Source of the DNA: Echiichthys vipera
Taxonomy: Eukaryota > Chordata > Actinopteri > Perciformes > Trachinidae
NCBI GenBank assembly: GCA_963691815.1
Contig: OY829651.1
Span: 12,832,917-12,896,916 of the forward strand
DNA length: 64,000 nt
Reading direction: 5' to 3'
The translations under genes and the position numbers were made by a program. Position 1 is the stretch's first letter. Every line of letters begins with the position of its first letter. Positions 23,334 through 35,857 of the stretch are shown piece by piece. Under the pieces are notes generated by a model. That model worked only from the letters and a program-made list of their open reading frames with translations, was not told the DNA's origin and did not search any database.

Positions 23334-25175
23334 TCACATCATTTTCATGTTAAAACGGCGAGGACCAGCTTGTCCCTCTGCAGTGTCAATGTTGGTGCCA
23401 TTAGACTTTGACCGAGGCACATATTCAACATCTATGTTGTTTTTATGTTTTCCTTTCCCTCTGCTCCAAACGAATAGGAGCAGGAAACAAAATAAGACCA
23501 CTCCCAGGAATGTGAAACAACCCATAGCAGTTGACACTAAAATAGTCTTTAGGTCTAAGCCGAGGGTCACACCGGCCGTCCCGTTGGCAGTGGTATTGCT
23601 GGGATCTGTGTAGTACTGGGTCCTGTTCGCATACAGAGATCCCAGACTTTTTACCGCCAATGAAGTCATCAGGGTGTCATTCCCAGCACTGTTGGAGGCA
23701 AGGCAAAGGTACACTCCGCTGTCTTGCACCTCCGCTGATTTGATCTCCAGCGTACCATTGTTGTGGACAGTAAGTCTACCATGGCTCCTGCTTGTCAGAA
23801 CTCGTCGACGTGGGGACAACCAGGACACAATGGGCCTTGGTGTCCCTTCAGCACTGCAGCGCAACATCGCCTGCTGGCCCTCATCCACAGTAAGCGTTTG
23901 GGTTTTATTCTCACGAATTTTTGGCTTGGTACATGTCACGTAATAAGACAGGAGTGTCTCCTTAAACTCCTTAAAAGGCCTGCCACGGATACCTTCAGGT
24001 GTGCTGCACTCTGGCTGCAAATCCCCAAAGAAGATGGAGTGCCTTTTCTGTAGGATCCACATGAGGCGACAGTCACACACCAAGGGGTTGCTGTCAATCA
24101 GGAGAACTTCCAGAGCCTCGGGAGACTGAAAAACACCTTTCTCCAGTGTATCCAGTCGGTTGTGAGACACATTGAGGACTTTAAGCCCCCGTAGGCCCTG
24201 GAAAGCATACGGTTCAATGGTGGTGAGCTGGGCCCCAACTAGATGAAGTTCTCGAAGCCGAACCAGTTCCATCAGCATCCCACCTTCAATGTGCCGAATG
24301 CGGTTGAAGGACAGGTTGAGGTGTGTCAAGAAGGGCAGATGCTTCAGGGCTTGGTAAGGGAAGGAGGACAAATTGGTGTTGGTTATGAACAGAGTGGTCA
24401 GGTTGAGGCCATGCAGGGTATTGGCTGGCACATGGTCTAGTGAAGGCCAATTATCAATCTCTAAATGCCGCAGCCTGAATAGCTTTTTGAAGGAATAAGG
24501 ATGCAAAGTGCTGATGCCGAGGTATCGGAGATGGAGGCTGACCAGGTTATGCAGGTGGGATAGGGCCTCAGTGGGTACAACTGTAAGGTTGCACCTTTCT
24601 AAGGTTAGCATCTCCAGGCTTGAAAGTCCACTGAATGCACGATGAGAAATGTAAACCAGATCATTGTCACCAACTTCCAAAAACTTAAGATTGTGCAAGT
24701 CCTGGAACATATAATCCAGTAGGATGACGATCTTGTTGTCACTTATATCCAGTCGGGTAAGGTTTGTTAAGCCTGTAAAGACGCCCAGAGGAATGAGCTT
24801 GATACGATTGCTCTTGAGACTGAGAGAGTGCATGGTAAACAGGGCGTTAAAAGCTCCAGGCTCAACATAGCTGATAATATTTCCACTGAGGTCAAGTTCC
24901 TCAAGCCCAGGAAAGGCAAAAAAGTCATCAGGGTTGATCATTGTCAGCTTGTTCTTACTCAGGTCTAGGATCCTGGTCTCGGTCGGAATGCCGTCTGGGA
25001 TGCTGGGCATGCGCTTGCGGTGACAGACAACTGCCTTGGTCTGCGCTGAACACTCGCAGCGTGAGGGACATCCCAGGGTGGAACTCACAAAGACAGCCAT
25101 GAGGGCCAGTCCCAGGAATGGTGGCCAGCATGAGATGACCGTGTGCAGCATGACTTTGCTCATACAGTCAACCAT
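23334..25175 (-). CDS. lingo2: LINGO2, leucine-rich repeat and Ig domain membrane protein
   Basis: Neuronal type I membrane protein of the LINGO family (relatives of the Nogo-receptor co-receptor LINGO1). From the ATG at 25175 it is 613 residues. In order: signal peptide about 1-35; LRR N-cap with C36, C40, C42, C51; about a dozen LRRs (65-360); LRR C-cap with C367, C369, C390, C415; one Ig domain (about 416-508) with the pair C440/C491 and DSGVYLC; N-glycosylation sequons including N138, N196, N287, N473 and N517; transmembrane helix about 544-570; tail with the EYVPR motif (584-588) and terminal RFNMKMM. The membrane and juxtamembrane segment TILVSTAMGCFTFLGVVLFC is the LINGO2 form and differs from LINGO1. 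The whole frame lies in one exon, as in other LINGO genes. A start at 25151 (MLHTVIS) gives 605 residues, close to mammalian LINGO2 at 606. The ATG at 25175 has a better Kozak context (AGAATGG). Fish a/b paralogue status is unresolved. Confidence 0.97.
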   Translation of the reverse strand: MVDCMSKVMLHTVISCWPPFLGLALMAVFVSSTLGCPSRCECSAQTKAVVCHRKRMPSIPDGIPTETRILDLSKNKLTMINPDDFFAFPGLEELDLSGNIISYVEPGAFNALFTMHSLSLKSNRIKLIPLGVFTGLTNLTRLDISDNKIVILLDYMFQDLHNLKFLEVGDNDLVYISHRAFSGLSSLEMLTLERCNLTVVPTEALSHLHNLVSLHLRYLGISTLHPYSFKKLFRLRHLEIDNWPSLDHVPANTLHGLNLTTLFITNTNLSSFPYQALKHLPFLTHLNLSFNRIRHIEGGMLMELVRLRELHLVGAQLTTIEPYAFQGLRGLKVLNVSHNRLDTLEKGVFQSPEALEVLLIDSNPLVCDCRLMWILQKRHSIFFGDLQPECSTPEGIRGRPFKEFKETLLSYYVTCTKPKIRENKTQTLTVDEGQQAMLRCSAEGTPRPIVSWLSPRRRVLTSRSHGRLTVHNNGTLEIKSAEVQDSGVYLCLASNSAGNDTLMTSLAVKSLGSLYANRTQYYTDPSNTTANGTAGVTLGLDLKTILVSTAMGCFTFLGVVLFCFLLLFVWSRGKGKHKNNIDVEYVPRSKSNGTNIDTAEGQAGPRRFNMKMM

Positions 25176-25187
25176 TCTGTCACGGTT

Positions 25188-25212
25188 CTGCAGCAAGAGG
25201 GAGAGAGCAGAA
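25188..25212 (-). other. lingo2: Splice acceptor before the lingo2 coding exon
   Basis: On the minus strand a long pyrimidine tract (CTTTCTTTCTG, TTTCTGCTCTCTCCCTCTTG) ends in CTGCAG, so the exon would begin at 25187 with AACCGTGACAG just before the ATG. The frame is open upstream of this point, but those codons would be intronic. Confidence 0.85.
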
Positions 25213-25538
25213 ACAGAAAGAAAGAAGTTAGTCACTAAGGATTGATTTCGGGGTGGCTGTGAATGTGTTAATATTACAAATAAACATAGAAATGACTACA
25301 GATTGGATGGGACTCGCCACACACAAATATACAAATACAAATATTACAAATAATATATTCCTGCAGTACTCTTCCCATTTAGTTACGTATTCAAATACAG
25401 ACCATTTAAACTACTGGGTCTAGATGTTGGTTGGGCTTTTCAAATAAATTGATTCAAACAATATACATAGAAATGTTGAACGTACTAAATCAATTATTCT
25501 GGGAACTGTACCATATCTATTCAATAATGTAATGGCAA

Positions 25539-25561
25539 ATAATAATAATAATAATAATAAT
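25539..25561. repeat. (AAT)n microsatellite
   Basis: Seven to eight uninterrupted AAT units. Confidence 0.9.
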
Positions 25562-26052
25562 GTTATGTCAGTCTGGTTGAATTTAAAAACGAGAGAAAAA
25601 CAATATTTTTAGTCTATTGTAGTTCCAATGTTTTACTCTTGAAAGATTCAACATCCACTTCACTGCAAAAATTGTATAAAAACCCTATAATATACGTTTA
25701 TATAATAAAAAAATATTATTTCACGTGTCAAGCTTTAGAATGTTTAAAGACAATCTGGTAAATCTAGTTGATATACTGGTTTTTCATCTGTAGACCTACT
25801 CATATCTAGGAATGGGTTCACAAACTAACTCACAATATGATACTGTCACAATACGTTGTCCACAATAATGATGATATCATGATACAGGGATACTCAATAC
25901 AGTGCAAGACAATCAACTACCATAGATCACGATATCTGCAAAAAGCAGGGAATACTGTATGTATTTATTCACTGCACTGTGGTGTCAATTTCACATAATT
26001 TGACAACTGTCATAATATAATATACATCAAAGTGCAGAGTATTCAGACACAG

Positions 26053-26080
<28 letters not shown>
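26053..26080. repeat. (CA)n microsatellite
   Basis: An uninterrupted CA tract of 14 units. Confidence 0.9.
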
Positions 26081-26084
<4 letters not shown>

Positions 26085-27370
26085 ACTGCATTTTGTCCAT
26101 GTCCACATGTGGCATAATTTTAATGTAAAGTAGTCATAAACTGACAAGAGGCCAAACTGACAGGAAGCAGAACAGTCCTGGGTTAAAATGTTTAAGGGAA
26201 AATAAATAACCAGGCCTCACTTAAATCTCAAAAATACACATTTCTGTCTCAAAGAACAATAAACACATGTAGAAAAAAAATTACACATTCCAGAGCTTAA
26301 CACGCATAACCAACCTGTTTTATGTAACCCTGTCTGTCATTAACAAGATGGCTATGACTTTTTGTTGTGAGCCTGTGAATGTTCTCATTCGTTGTGCAGT
26401 ACTTAACATACACAAGAAAGAAGAAATGGGAATCCTTTGAGAGTGCATGCATGTTTTAATGATATTTGGGACCAGTGTATTGACACTATCACATAAGCAC
26501 CTTCTCATATATATCACAAGAACATGGAAATGAGAAGATATACCGTATGAACTGAATGCCCTGCTAGCTACAAACAGATTGGGTGTCAGGTTGCAAAGAC
26601 TGCAAACCGTCCCTGCCTCATTTAGTGTGTCATGGGCTGTGCTAAATTTAAACCATGAGAGGAACAATCTGAATTCCTCCCCAGGCTTTTAATATGCTAA
26701 CAGATTATGGTGCAAAGATAACATGACGGTATAACCATCTAAAGAGAAACATTATGTTAACCTAAGACCTAATTCAAATGGCCAAAATGAGGAAAAACTG
26801 AAGCTCAACGTGCCAAAAATCAAGATGGTGATGCCCTAATTTTCTATATCAGTAACGTGTCAATTGGACTGTTTTATGTTTATTTTTGTCTATTAAATAT
26901 TTATATGTATTTGTGGTATTAGTTTATCATGTGTATCAGTTACTGATATTCATTGTCTACTACTTTTCTGTGTCTTTACTTTCGCTTTTTCTCCAGTTTG
27001 CTATGAAGCTTTATTGCTAGTTAGTGTGCACCATATGGCTCACTCTCCAATGTTGCTGACGTGTAAAACATTGCCAAATGTGCATTGGCCTGTTAACGCC
27101 TACAACAGCTTTCTAGTGCAGTTGATTGGTAATGGAAATCTCAATCCACCCTTGCTGCATTAAAAGCAGTACCGTTCCTTGTTGTTCTCAAAGTTCAACG
27201 TGGGAACAAAACCCCACTGTTATTGCTTTGGATATTGCGATCTTTCATTTTGTGTACCAATATGGGAAAACGAGCATTTTGTTGTTGGATCAATATTTTA
27301 CTTTTATTACTTTGTGTAACACAGTGTTCAATCAAACATTTCTAAAAACAAATGACCAATGTGATTATGG

Positions 27371-27395
27371 CACACACACACACACACACACACAC
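27371..27395. repeat. (CA)n microsatellite
   Basis: A short CA tract 48 bp before a much longer one. Open frames through it are low-complexity artefacts. Confidence 0.9.
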
Positions 27396-27442
27396 CTCTG
27401 TACAGGAGATTTTCTCAGATTCCTCCCACATAATAGCTACCT

Positions 27443-27457
27443 TACACACACACACAC

Positions 27458-27525
<68 letters not shown>
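27443..27525. repeat. Long (CA)n microsatellite
   Basis: About 83 bases of CA units with a single CG interruption, the longest simple repeat in the window. Confidence 0.95.
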
Positions 27526-27527
<2 letters not shown>

Positions 27528-30500
27528 CACATGATATGCAGCACCATATGATTCAATGGTCCAGTAAGAGGGTGTCTAATCAGTATAATGATTGGGTGTC
27601 TTTGTAACAGTGTGTAATCAGAGTGCGAGCCTGTGATGTGACCCCCTCACCTGGGCACTGCTGAATAAGAGAACCATAATGCAAGTGCATCATTAGTGGC
27701 AAGTGTGTTCTGTGCAGGAGCAAATGCTGCACAGATCTAGGCAGCTGCCCTGAGGCAGCTTCTGCAGATAAAATCTCCACTATCTGTCATGTATGGTGAA
27801 TTTGTGTGTGTATGTTTATTATTTAATTTTCAATGCCCCAGAAATTTTATCGTGAAAAACATGTCATGAATGTACAGTATCTTTGTAGTTTTTCCCCCCA
27901 CGCTGATTGATTTTTTGTGCTGTGTAGCTTGCATTTCTCTTAAAAATTCTTATTAATATGGATAACTGGCTGTTATGGTGGTGAACTACATAACACATTA
28001 AACACAGACACGTAAGGGGATTGCCATCCTTACTTCTCATTCACATCCTCTGTTCACCTCTTCTTCTCCTCTCTTTTCCTTTTCTCACTTCACCTTCCCT
28101 CTAGTGCCTCTAACGGTCGGATATTATAACTAGTGATCACATTCTATTTGTTATGAACACAACATTGGCACAATGCAGACAATGTGACATCCAGGTAAGA
28201 GTGAGTTAGTGGAGAGAATATGTTCTCCTGCTTAAGAAACAGCCCAGACAACCAGTATTTCTACAAAAATAAATCTCAGTAGACCATAATTTACTGTAGC
28301 TACAAAATAAAAGTGACAAATATCTCACACAACTCAGTTAATAATAACTTTACAAAAACACAATCATTTCTGAACCCTGTCACAAATAGTTCCAGGAATA
28401 CAATGAATATCAGAACATTGACCTTGGGTAAATTTGATAAATGATTTCTCCTAACATTTCCTTTTTATCTCAATATTCTGGAGACTTCCAGTGACATTTA
28501 GTAGCAGTTGTGTGACAGTAGAAATCCTGCAATGCACTGAGATAAGACTGCACAGTGAAGGTGTTTCTATAATGTGGCCCCTGACCCACATTAGTGCCGG
28601 GTTGGATCCTGAGAGGGGGAGGATAACAGCTAATGGTGTCTGACTCAGCATAAATCAGTGAACAGCCATTTCGCAGGGGTGCTGAGGTCGCCTGCGTGAT
28701 GCCATCATCCCAAGCATATGTACACAAGTGGCCCAATATGAATTTCAAACTTACATAATACTCCGGACTATTGAATCAGGATTCACTCCTCCAATATGGC
28801 AAATATATGAGAACATATATGTCTTAGCTCATTTTTTAAGACGCATACAGTTTTCTACTCCCATCACAAACTCATTTCCATATGAATCACTGAAAGCATG
28901 CAGGGGTCTTCCATCCCATGATGCAGCCCAGCTTACTTTTTAACACAGCCCGGGGCTAGCTAGTAAGAGGATGAGTAGGGATGGCATCTGTCGATTAGTA
29001 GCAAAACATAGCCCTGCATGCACTGTTATAAATCCACTAACAATAGAAGAGGCTTTTAAAACTTCATCGTGAACCTACTCATTCATATTTATACAAATTG
29101 CAGGTATATGTTTCTCCAACTTTTCTCAGGCTAATGTAGCATTGTGTAGCGATGACCTCTGCACTGTTTTGGTGTCCAGGTGAGTGAACACTACAAGAGG
29201 ATTTATCAGACAGAAATGGAGCGGTGAGAGTCGAGCTACTGTATACAGAGGATTACAATCGCTCCCCAGGCAGGTGACTGTTTTCTTCCCTGGGGTCATT
29301 GCTGTATTTCTATCTTGATATCTTTCTTTTGCTCAACCTCAGTATGACTCTTTTCATTTTGCTCACATTTTAACTTTCGGTGCATGTACCTCGCTTACAA
29401 TATGTACTATTCTGCGTCACTGTTTTTATGTGTCACACATTGCTTACACGACAATTCATCATTATTAAAAAACATGATTTGCTTATTGTTACTTTACTTG
29501 GATGTTTTAGCGTCACTGTGCAGGATGATGATGTATGTGCAGAGACTTTCCACAAAGAAATAGGAACATACTGTATATTATTACACAAATTTGGTCAACT
29601 CCGCGCTCTAGCATTGACGTGTCTCTGACACCAACGGAATCCCAATTTGTTTATTAAGGAACCAGCGGCTCCACTTCAAAGAGGCTTTTGTCCCCCCATC
29701 CTGACAGACACAAACACACACACGCACCTTCAAGCCTCTGGTTCTGACTTATTCAGCCCTGTTTAGCTACAACAACACATTTACTGCATTTAGGTCTTGT
29801 AGTAAAATAAGGGAAATGTCTTATAGATAACTCACTAACTTTCTAACTTTCAACGCATCAGGAATAAATAGAAACAGAGCGTCCGACAAAAGTTCTGCAC
29901 AAAATGGCGAGCCACATTGCGCTGTGCATCGCTGCATTGCTCGTAGCCAGTTAGGACAGAAAAATGTAATCAAACTGATTTTATCTTTGGCGCTCGCTCG
30001 CGTCACATGCTGTTAGGACAAGGTGATAGATAAGCATTTAGACCAAGTAGGATCTAACGTGCATAAGGTGGTGATAATATAATGTCTAAAAATTAAGAAA
30101 CATTTCCATTTTAAAAAGGGGTAGCGTGAACACCCACTATCCATGTTTGATTTCAAATTACTTTCGAACTAATTACCTCAACAGCTGCAATATGGACTGA
30201 ATATGATTATGCAAAATCATAAATTAAATAACGCAATGGCAGACCTCACTGTACAGGTCAGTTTGTTAGACTGAAACATGATCTTAACAACTGATCGAAG
30301 TCTGACTAAATAGGATCTATTTAGGATCTGCAAACATATCAAGTGTATCTTGAAACCTCAGTTTAACTGCAAATAATCTATTACTCTCTTATGCTTTAAA
30401 AAATATGTCTTGAACTCATTTGAATGTTAGGAATGGATGAAGGGCATGAAAGCTGTGTATTCATAAAAAGATTACATAAGGCATTCGTTCAAGTGAAAAC

Positions 30501-31955
30501 AAAATGGAAGTTGATATAATACAGTTTTCCACTCTGACTTTGTAACCGCTACATCCTGTTTACACTTAGTCTCTTAAGCCATAATCCTGGCAAACTATTG
30601 GTTGTAAACATTTTGCTTTGCTTTTCATCTGGGGGGTAAGTTTGCACACCCGGAACGCTCACAAGGCACTTCTTATTTTGCCCGAGTAGTTTGAGGATTT
30701 AGATAACAACTTGGCCTCTGTGCAATCAACCAATAAAAAGCCACTTGTGAAATTGGCCTGCCTCTATCTCCTCTGGAAAGGTTTTCAGACTCTGTTTGAT
30801 GTTGCCCCCAGGCACTGATCATTGAACATAATGTGATTCCTCTTCACACAGAAAAGCCTCCCTGCGTTTATGGTGGATGGTGGGAGACAGTTGCTTTCTT
30901 TACCCAGCAATTATCAACACCCCTTAAAAAGCATCAAATTTTGATGTTTTGACTTGGAAGATGGCTCTGGAGGAAGAGGCATCCAAAGGAAGGAAAAGGA
31001 GGAAAATTAACTCTTAGAGCTTGAGCAAAGCCGCAGAGGAACGGAAACTGTGTAAGGAATAAAGCAATAATGAAAGCAACATTATGTGTAATCATGCAGG
31101 AAGAAATGTCCTACACACTGGGTGCAGCAGTTATACAGCAAGCTCTCTTGTACATTAGCATCTGACATGGCTGCTGTCGATGGGTCCAACTCGTTATGTA
31201 ATTGGTTATAATGAGGAACGAATAAGAAGGACGACTCTTTCATAAAGTGCCGAAAAGGAAGGTTAAAAAAAACCTACATACACATACAGTATTCCACAGA
31301 TCCATTCATGTCAGAGAAAAAAAAACTCACCCTTTTGACATATTCACAATTCATTCAGGACACGCAAAAGCAGTGTTTGATGTCCTCATTTCCCAATAAC
31401 TACAAAATAACAGTACATTCTCATAAGGGTCATTGTAAGGGAAAGTGATTAAATCATCATTTTATTTTAATGAGCCTTATATCTTATAATGATGCTTCCC
31501 TGAAGGAAAGATGTTATTAACTTGCAGGTTAGTTCACAGGCAGTGTGCAATTAACCCACCTTTTCAAAAGAGCATCGGTGTGCAATCAAATGGGATCATA
31601 ATGAGAGGGAAAAGACGGGGATGCCTTTGCGTTATCCATTATTGAACGGATCTTTAAAGGGCAGCAATGCTTTAAGGTGAGCCTGCAAAGATGACACTGT
31701 ACTTCTTTAATAAACCCTTGCCAATCTGACATAATGCCTCTTCAGGATGTGACCTGGATACAATTGCACAACTCAATTTTGGAGCAGTAAGCAGTAGAAT
31801 AAGAAACACTAAAGAACAACATCAGCAACCTTGATGATTCCTCATACACACAGAGGGCAGTGAAATAAATTGTTAGTAATTGTTCCATTTTTATAGCCTA
31901 TTTCATAGCACATTTTATACATTGGATTCAGTGTAGCAAACTGTATAATTCATTA

Positions 31956-31960
<5 letters not shown>

Positions 31961-31995
<35 letters not shown>
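31961..31995. repeat. (CA)n microsatellite
   Basis: An uninterrupted CA tract of about 17 units. Confidence 0.9.
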
Positions 31996-31996
<1 letters not shown>

Positions 31997-32837
31997 AAGA
32001 GCAACATGATCATAGTCACATGATTGAGAGTTTTGGGACGCAGATCCCTTAACAGCCTCGGGGCATTAATAGGCTTCTGTGCACAAATTGCCCTTCTGCA
32101 TGGCTTGCAAAGCGAAGTCAAAGCTCAATTAATCCGTGTTAATTAGAGATAAACTTGGTAGATTGAGTCAGTGGCTCTTTTCTGTGTCTGATAACCCCTT
32201 GGTTTGGGGAAGAGTCAAAACGGCTGCATCAAACAGTCAGATCTCAATTCATCCCACAGGAAAAGCCTCACAGAAAAGACAGTTAATCCTGCATTTAAAA
32301 GCTATTAAAAATTCTGAACTTTGGAGACAAGAAGGAGCTTTAAAAAAAAAAAAAAGGTAACAAAACTTGGTAATTAAATGTACGAAGATAAAAATACAAC
32401 AGTGGCAAAATGAGAGGACTTAAAAAGGTCTGGGGAACAGAGTGTTGCCATTTTATTACATTTACAAAGTGACAGGTGGAAAAGAAAAGAAAAATCAACC
32501 AATTAATCAGTTCAATAGAGAGCAATGTGTTACATATTATGAGTTTTATTGCTGTGTATTTTTCTCAGTTAAAATGACACCCACCCTCCACTTCCATTAG
32601 ACCCATACGATATAAACATTAATGCACCTTTATATTGATGTTGAGGCGATGCTACTGGGTTTATCATACCACTTAAGCAGGTCTGACTTCTCTCTAGGGA
32701 GAAGTCTTCGTTTCTTCACTATGACTGGGATAAATACTTCATGTCATATTAACAAGGGCAAAATAGTGTAAATAGTTGGGAATGGCCCAAATGATATCTC
32801 CCAAATGTTATTTCTAAAAGATGTAGATCTTCTTATT

Positions 32838-33405
32838 TGATAAAAAGGGACTATGGTACAAAATGCAAGCACTCTGAAACACTGTCAAATGTATCAGGCT
32901 TTTCACCAATATGGGGAAATGGTATATTTTTCCAAGCTGAGGGGACCCTGGCTTCAGATTGCAGGCAGAGAGAGGGATTAGCAAAGTTATGGATATGTAT
33001 AATGACAGTGATCTACTTTTGCGACGATTTGCAAAGAATTTACAATATTCCTTCAAAGCACATCAAATACCAACAGATTAGGACTTAGATTTTAAAAGAC
33101 CTCCCCTGTCTAGCCTTGAAAAAGCCATACTAGATTATCTTCCAGGTCATGGCCCAGTTTCCCTTTTGTATGAAATCTTTGAAGATAAACCTAAAGAATT
33201 CTCAAAAAAAAAAAAAAAAAAGATTGTCTTGGTCTGGCTACTCAATTTTACTTAAATCTGATAATGATTGAAATAGATTATCCAGACTATCAACATAAGG
33301 TTTAAATTGATAGCATTTAAATGGATTATGTGTGGGTACATTACTCCCTCCCTGTTACATTACTTTGATAATAGTAATAATCCTGATTCATGTGTTAAAT
33401 GGTCT
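32838..33405 (+). mobile_element. L1-like LINE, reverse-transcriptase C-terminal remnant, part 1
   Basis: Plus-strand frames give FSPIWGNGIFFQAEGTLASD, then DDLQRIYNIPSKHIKYQQIR, then KAILDYLPGHGPVSLLYEIF, and after a poly-A-containing gap FKLIAFKWIMCGYITPSLLH. These correspond in order to the region after the reverse transcriptase in fish L1-type ORF2, where a YLQIRSF-like block and an IQFK-(x)n-TP-x-(R/K)-LH block are conserved. Stops and frameshifts occur throughout. It breaks off where a hAT-like end begins at 33412 and resumes at 34085. Confidence 0.75.
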
Positions 33406-33411
33406 AGGACA

Positions 33412-33625
33412 GTGGTTCTCAAACTTTGTACATGACACACCATCGCAGAAAATATCAGGCTCTCTCAAGCACCACCACTAGGACCAACGTGAAAATACAG
33501 CACCTTAGGCCGACACTATTCAGCTACAGACAGGAAGGTTTATACCTAATCAGAAGATTATTTATAGTTGACTTTCTTTAGCCATTACTTCAGTTTCAGA
33601 AGGACTGCTCTAAATATTCTCCTCC
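33412..33625. mobile_element. hAT-like end inserted in the L1 remnant
   Basis: The sequence ACAGTGGTTCTCAAACTTTG is a typical hAT terminus. The right-hand partner was not found, so the extent is approximate. Confidence 0.6.
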
Positions 33626-34080
33626 TGATCAAAATAAATTGATGAATAAAAAATTAATCTGATTAATAAGAGGCTTTGTAATTAAGTAATCGCGTTTAAT
33701 CGCATATCAATGTTCAACTTAAGAAGCAACATTTTTCAATTCGAATGGTTTTTGGTATATGACTTAATTAATGAACACACACAACAAGTTTAAACAGCAA
33801 AATGTTTTTATTTTTATCAGTGAGCACTAACTTTTTGTAAACTTTTATGTCTGAAACACATTTGTTTTGGTTTATAAAAACTAAAACAGTGCTTAGTACG
33901 GTATATTCAAGAAAAGTGGAAACCTAACATTGCAAAAATATTTAGAATAATATCCTTGGCATAAAATAAACAGTTAAACATAGAGTGCTTTTTTTCACAT
34001 GTTTTCAAAAACACCCAAACAAAAATGATCCATGGACTAATGACAGTCCCTCCTAGGAACATTGTCTGTGCTAACGTACG
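33626..34080. repeat. Repeat-like insert with TTAATCGC motifs
   Basis: It contains ATTAATCTGATTAATAAG and AAGTAATCGCGTTTAATCGC, a motif combination I associate with dispersed fish repeats. It interrupts the L1 remnant. The family is unknown. Confidence 0.35.
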
Positions 34081-34084
34081 TTGC

Positions 34085-34330
34085 AACAAGTTCAGCATTG
34101 GGGTGGAGCAAATAAAAAGATAGACACGTTATGCTCACTTCAGGCTAAACATTGCATTGTAATTGCCTGGAAAAGTACTGAGACACTTACAGTTGGACAT
34201 TGGTTTAAAAGTATTTCCAACTGTCTAGACATGGGTAAAAAATTACCTCACACCAAGGGGAGAATATAGAACTTGGTTAACAAAATATTGGGACAATTTA
34301 TTCAATATCTTTAACATCACCTACAAAGAT
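34085..34330 (+). mobile_element. L1-like LINE remnant, part 2
   Basis: The frame reads LCSLQAKHCIVIAWKSTETL followed by TVGHWFKSISNCLDMGKKL, resembling the last part of fish L1 ORF2, where AK..I...WK and a W.....S....EK block are conserved. It lies in the same orientation as 32838-33405. The two pieces are best explained as one element split by later insertions. Confidence 0.65.
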
Positions 34331-34334
34331 GTCT

Positions 34335-35857
34335 GCTGAGTACTTTAAATGCATGTAATACATACAATAATGTCATATTATTCAGTATGGCAGCTACATA
34401 AGAATTTCAGTTGTTTATTTCTGAAAAAAAAAACATTTTCAAAAATTATTTCTTTTGCAAATCTGCCTGAAATTATAAGGTATTTGATTTTGCTGATACT
34501 TTATGTCCAAGTATTACATACATGCCTTTTTTGCTTTAAGTAATTGTCCCTTATTAATCACTTGTCCCTTGCGTTAATCACTCAGTATATAACATATATA
34601 TATGTTCAGTTTCACTTAGAAATATGTCATATTATGGAAGCTTAAGATGCTCTCACTGTAGTCTCACCATGACTTTTATCAACCAAAATCAAGGCATGGT
34701 CCTCAAGAATTTTTCCTTAATATATATTATAATATTAAAAAAAGAATATCTACTGATAGATCGTTAAATGTTTTAACTCTCTATCACTACTGCTATCAAT
34801 ACCGGCCTCTAAACTCCAGCACTGAACAGACTACAAAACATAAGTTTCACTGTCAGCTGTGCTACTCAAGTTAAAAGCTGATTTTTTTTTATTATTTACA
34901 ATGATTTATTTAAATCGCACACCTGTAAAAAACACACTCCTTGCACACAGTCACCTCCATCATCCACAGCATGACATGCAGCTGATAAACATCTCTGTTG
35001 TTTTAAATACCCAGAACATATTAATATTCCACTTCAGTATGGAGAGCAAAATCCCCACACTCATTAATCATGGTAAGACTGAACAGTATTCCTATGATGA
35101 AAACAGATATTTCACCATCTGCACTTTGGTCACCACTTAGACTGATAATTTATACAACATATGTGCTATGCAACATATATTCTGTTACACAAACACTAAA
35201 TATAACATGTAGTTCACAAGGCTACTCTATCTGCAAAAATCAATAACTGCATCAGAGACCAGAATCCCAGTCATACGAGCCTTATGTGGGAATTTATATG
35301 GATGAGTGTAAGTATATTATTGATTAGTTATACTAACAAACCACCAATGATTTTGGCTTAACTATAATAAGATATATGATGTTACAATGTACAACTAATG
35401 CAGTGTTATTCAGGTTGGACATTTTTCATTTCACATTTCAGGCAATGCTACAGTGATAAGTCAGTGATGCCTAGAGGGATTTTCTTTTTTCCACCTGCTG
35501 CCTCCACCGAGAGATTAGCCCACAACAGCATCCCTGAAGCTGCAAGGGATGCTGTATTTTGCTCATGGGTACAACCAGCAGTGTGTGTACACACATTTCA
35601 ACAAAAAAGACTTGAACTCTGGCGCTGCGGGTGTTTAATAAGTGCTCTCTAAATCATGGCAGACTGCTGCCAGTTACAGGTAAAGAAAGGATAAGAGTCA
35701 AGACAGCAAATGAAGAAAGTAGGTCCTTTTAGTCGGGTTCAGACTACAGCAGTTTTAAAATCCTAACTGAAATTGGGATGCATGACTTCATAGAAATTTT
35801 TTATAGGTCTCTAATCTCAAATATGCACACACTAAAATATTTGAAGATGGTACATTA
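34335..35857. other. Non-coding DNA, nothing recognised
   Basis: AT-rich, with no coding frame or repeat boundary that I can support. Confidence 0.4.

Larger units (their letters stand above)
25213..31960. other. Gene-poor region upstream of lingo2
   Basis: About 6.7 kb on the 5' side of the lingo2 coding exon, probably intronic. I see no coding exon and no clear transposon, only AT-rich DNA and the simple repeats listed separately. Non-coding 5' exons and enhancers could be present but cannot be recognised from one sequence. Confidence 0.5.

Noticed and set aside
23347..25245. Plus-strand frames opposite lingo2
   Set aside because: They are antisense shadows of a strongly conserved coding exon, with no independent domain.
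27371..27525. CRISPR-like repeat-spacer pattern
   Set aside because: Only simple CA tracts with one 48-bp gap, in a vertebrate genome.
27126..27551. Open frames through the CA/TG tracts at 27 kb (THTHTH, VCVCVC)
   Set aside because: They are translations of a dinucleotide repeat, open in several frames on both strands, with no domain.
25213..31960. Possible microRNAs miR-873 or miR-876, hosted by LINGO2 introns in mammals
   Set aside because: I scanned by eye for the mature sequences and hairpins and saw none. These may be mammal-specific or outside the window.
35398..35652. 84-codon frame at 35.4 kb as a small gene
   Set aside because: No domain, signal peptide or homologous motif recognised. 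The length is ordinary for chance in this base composition.
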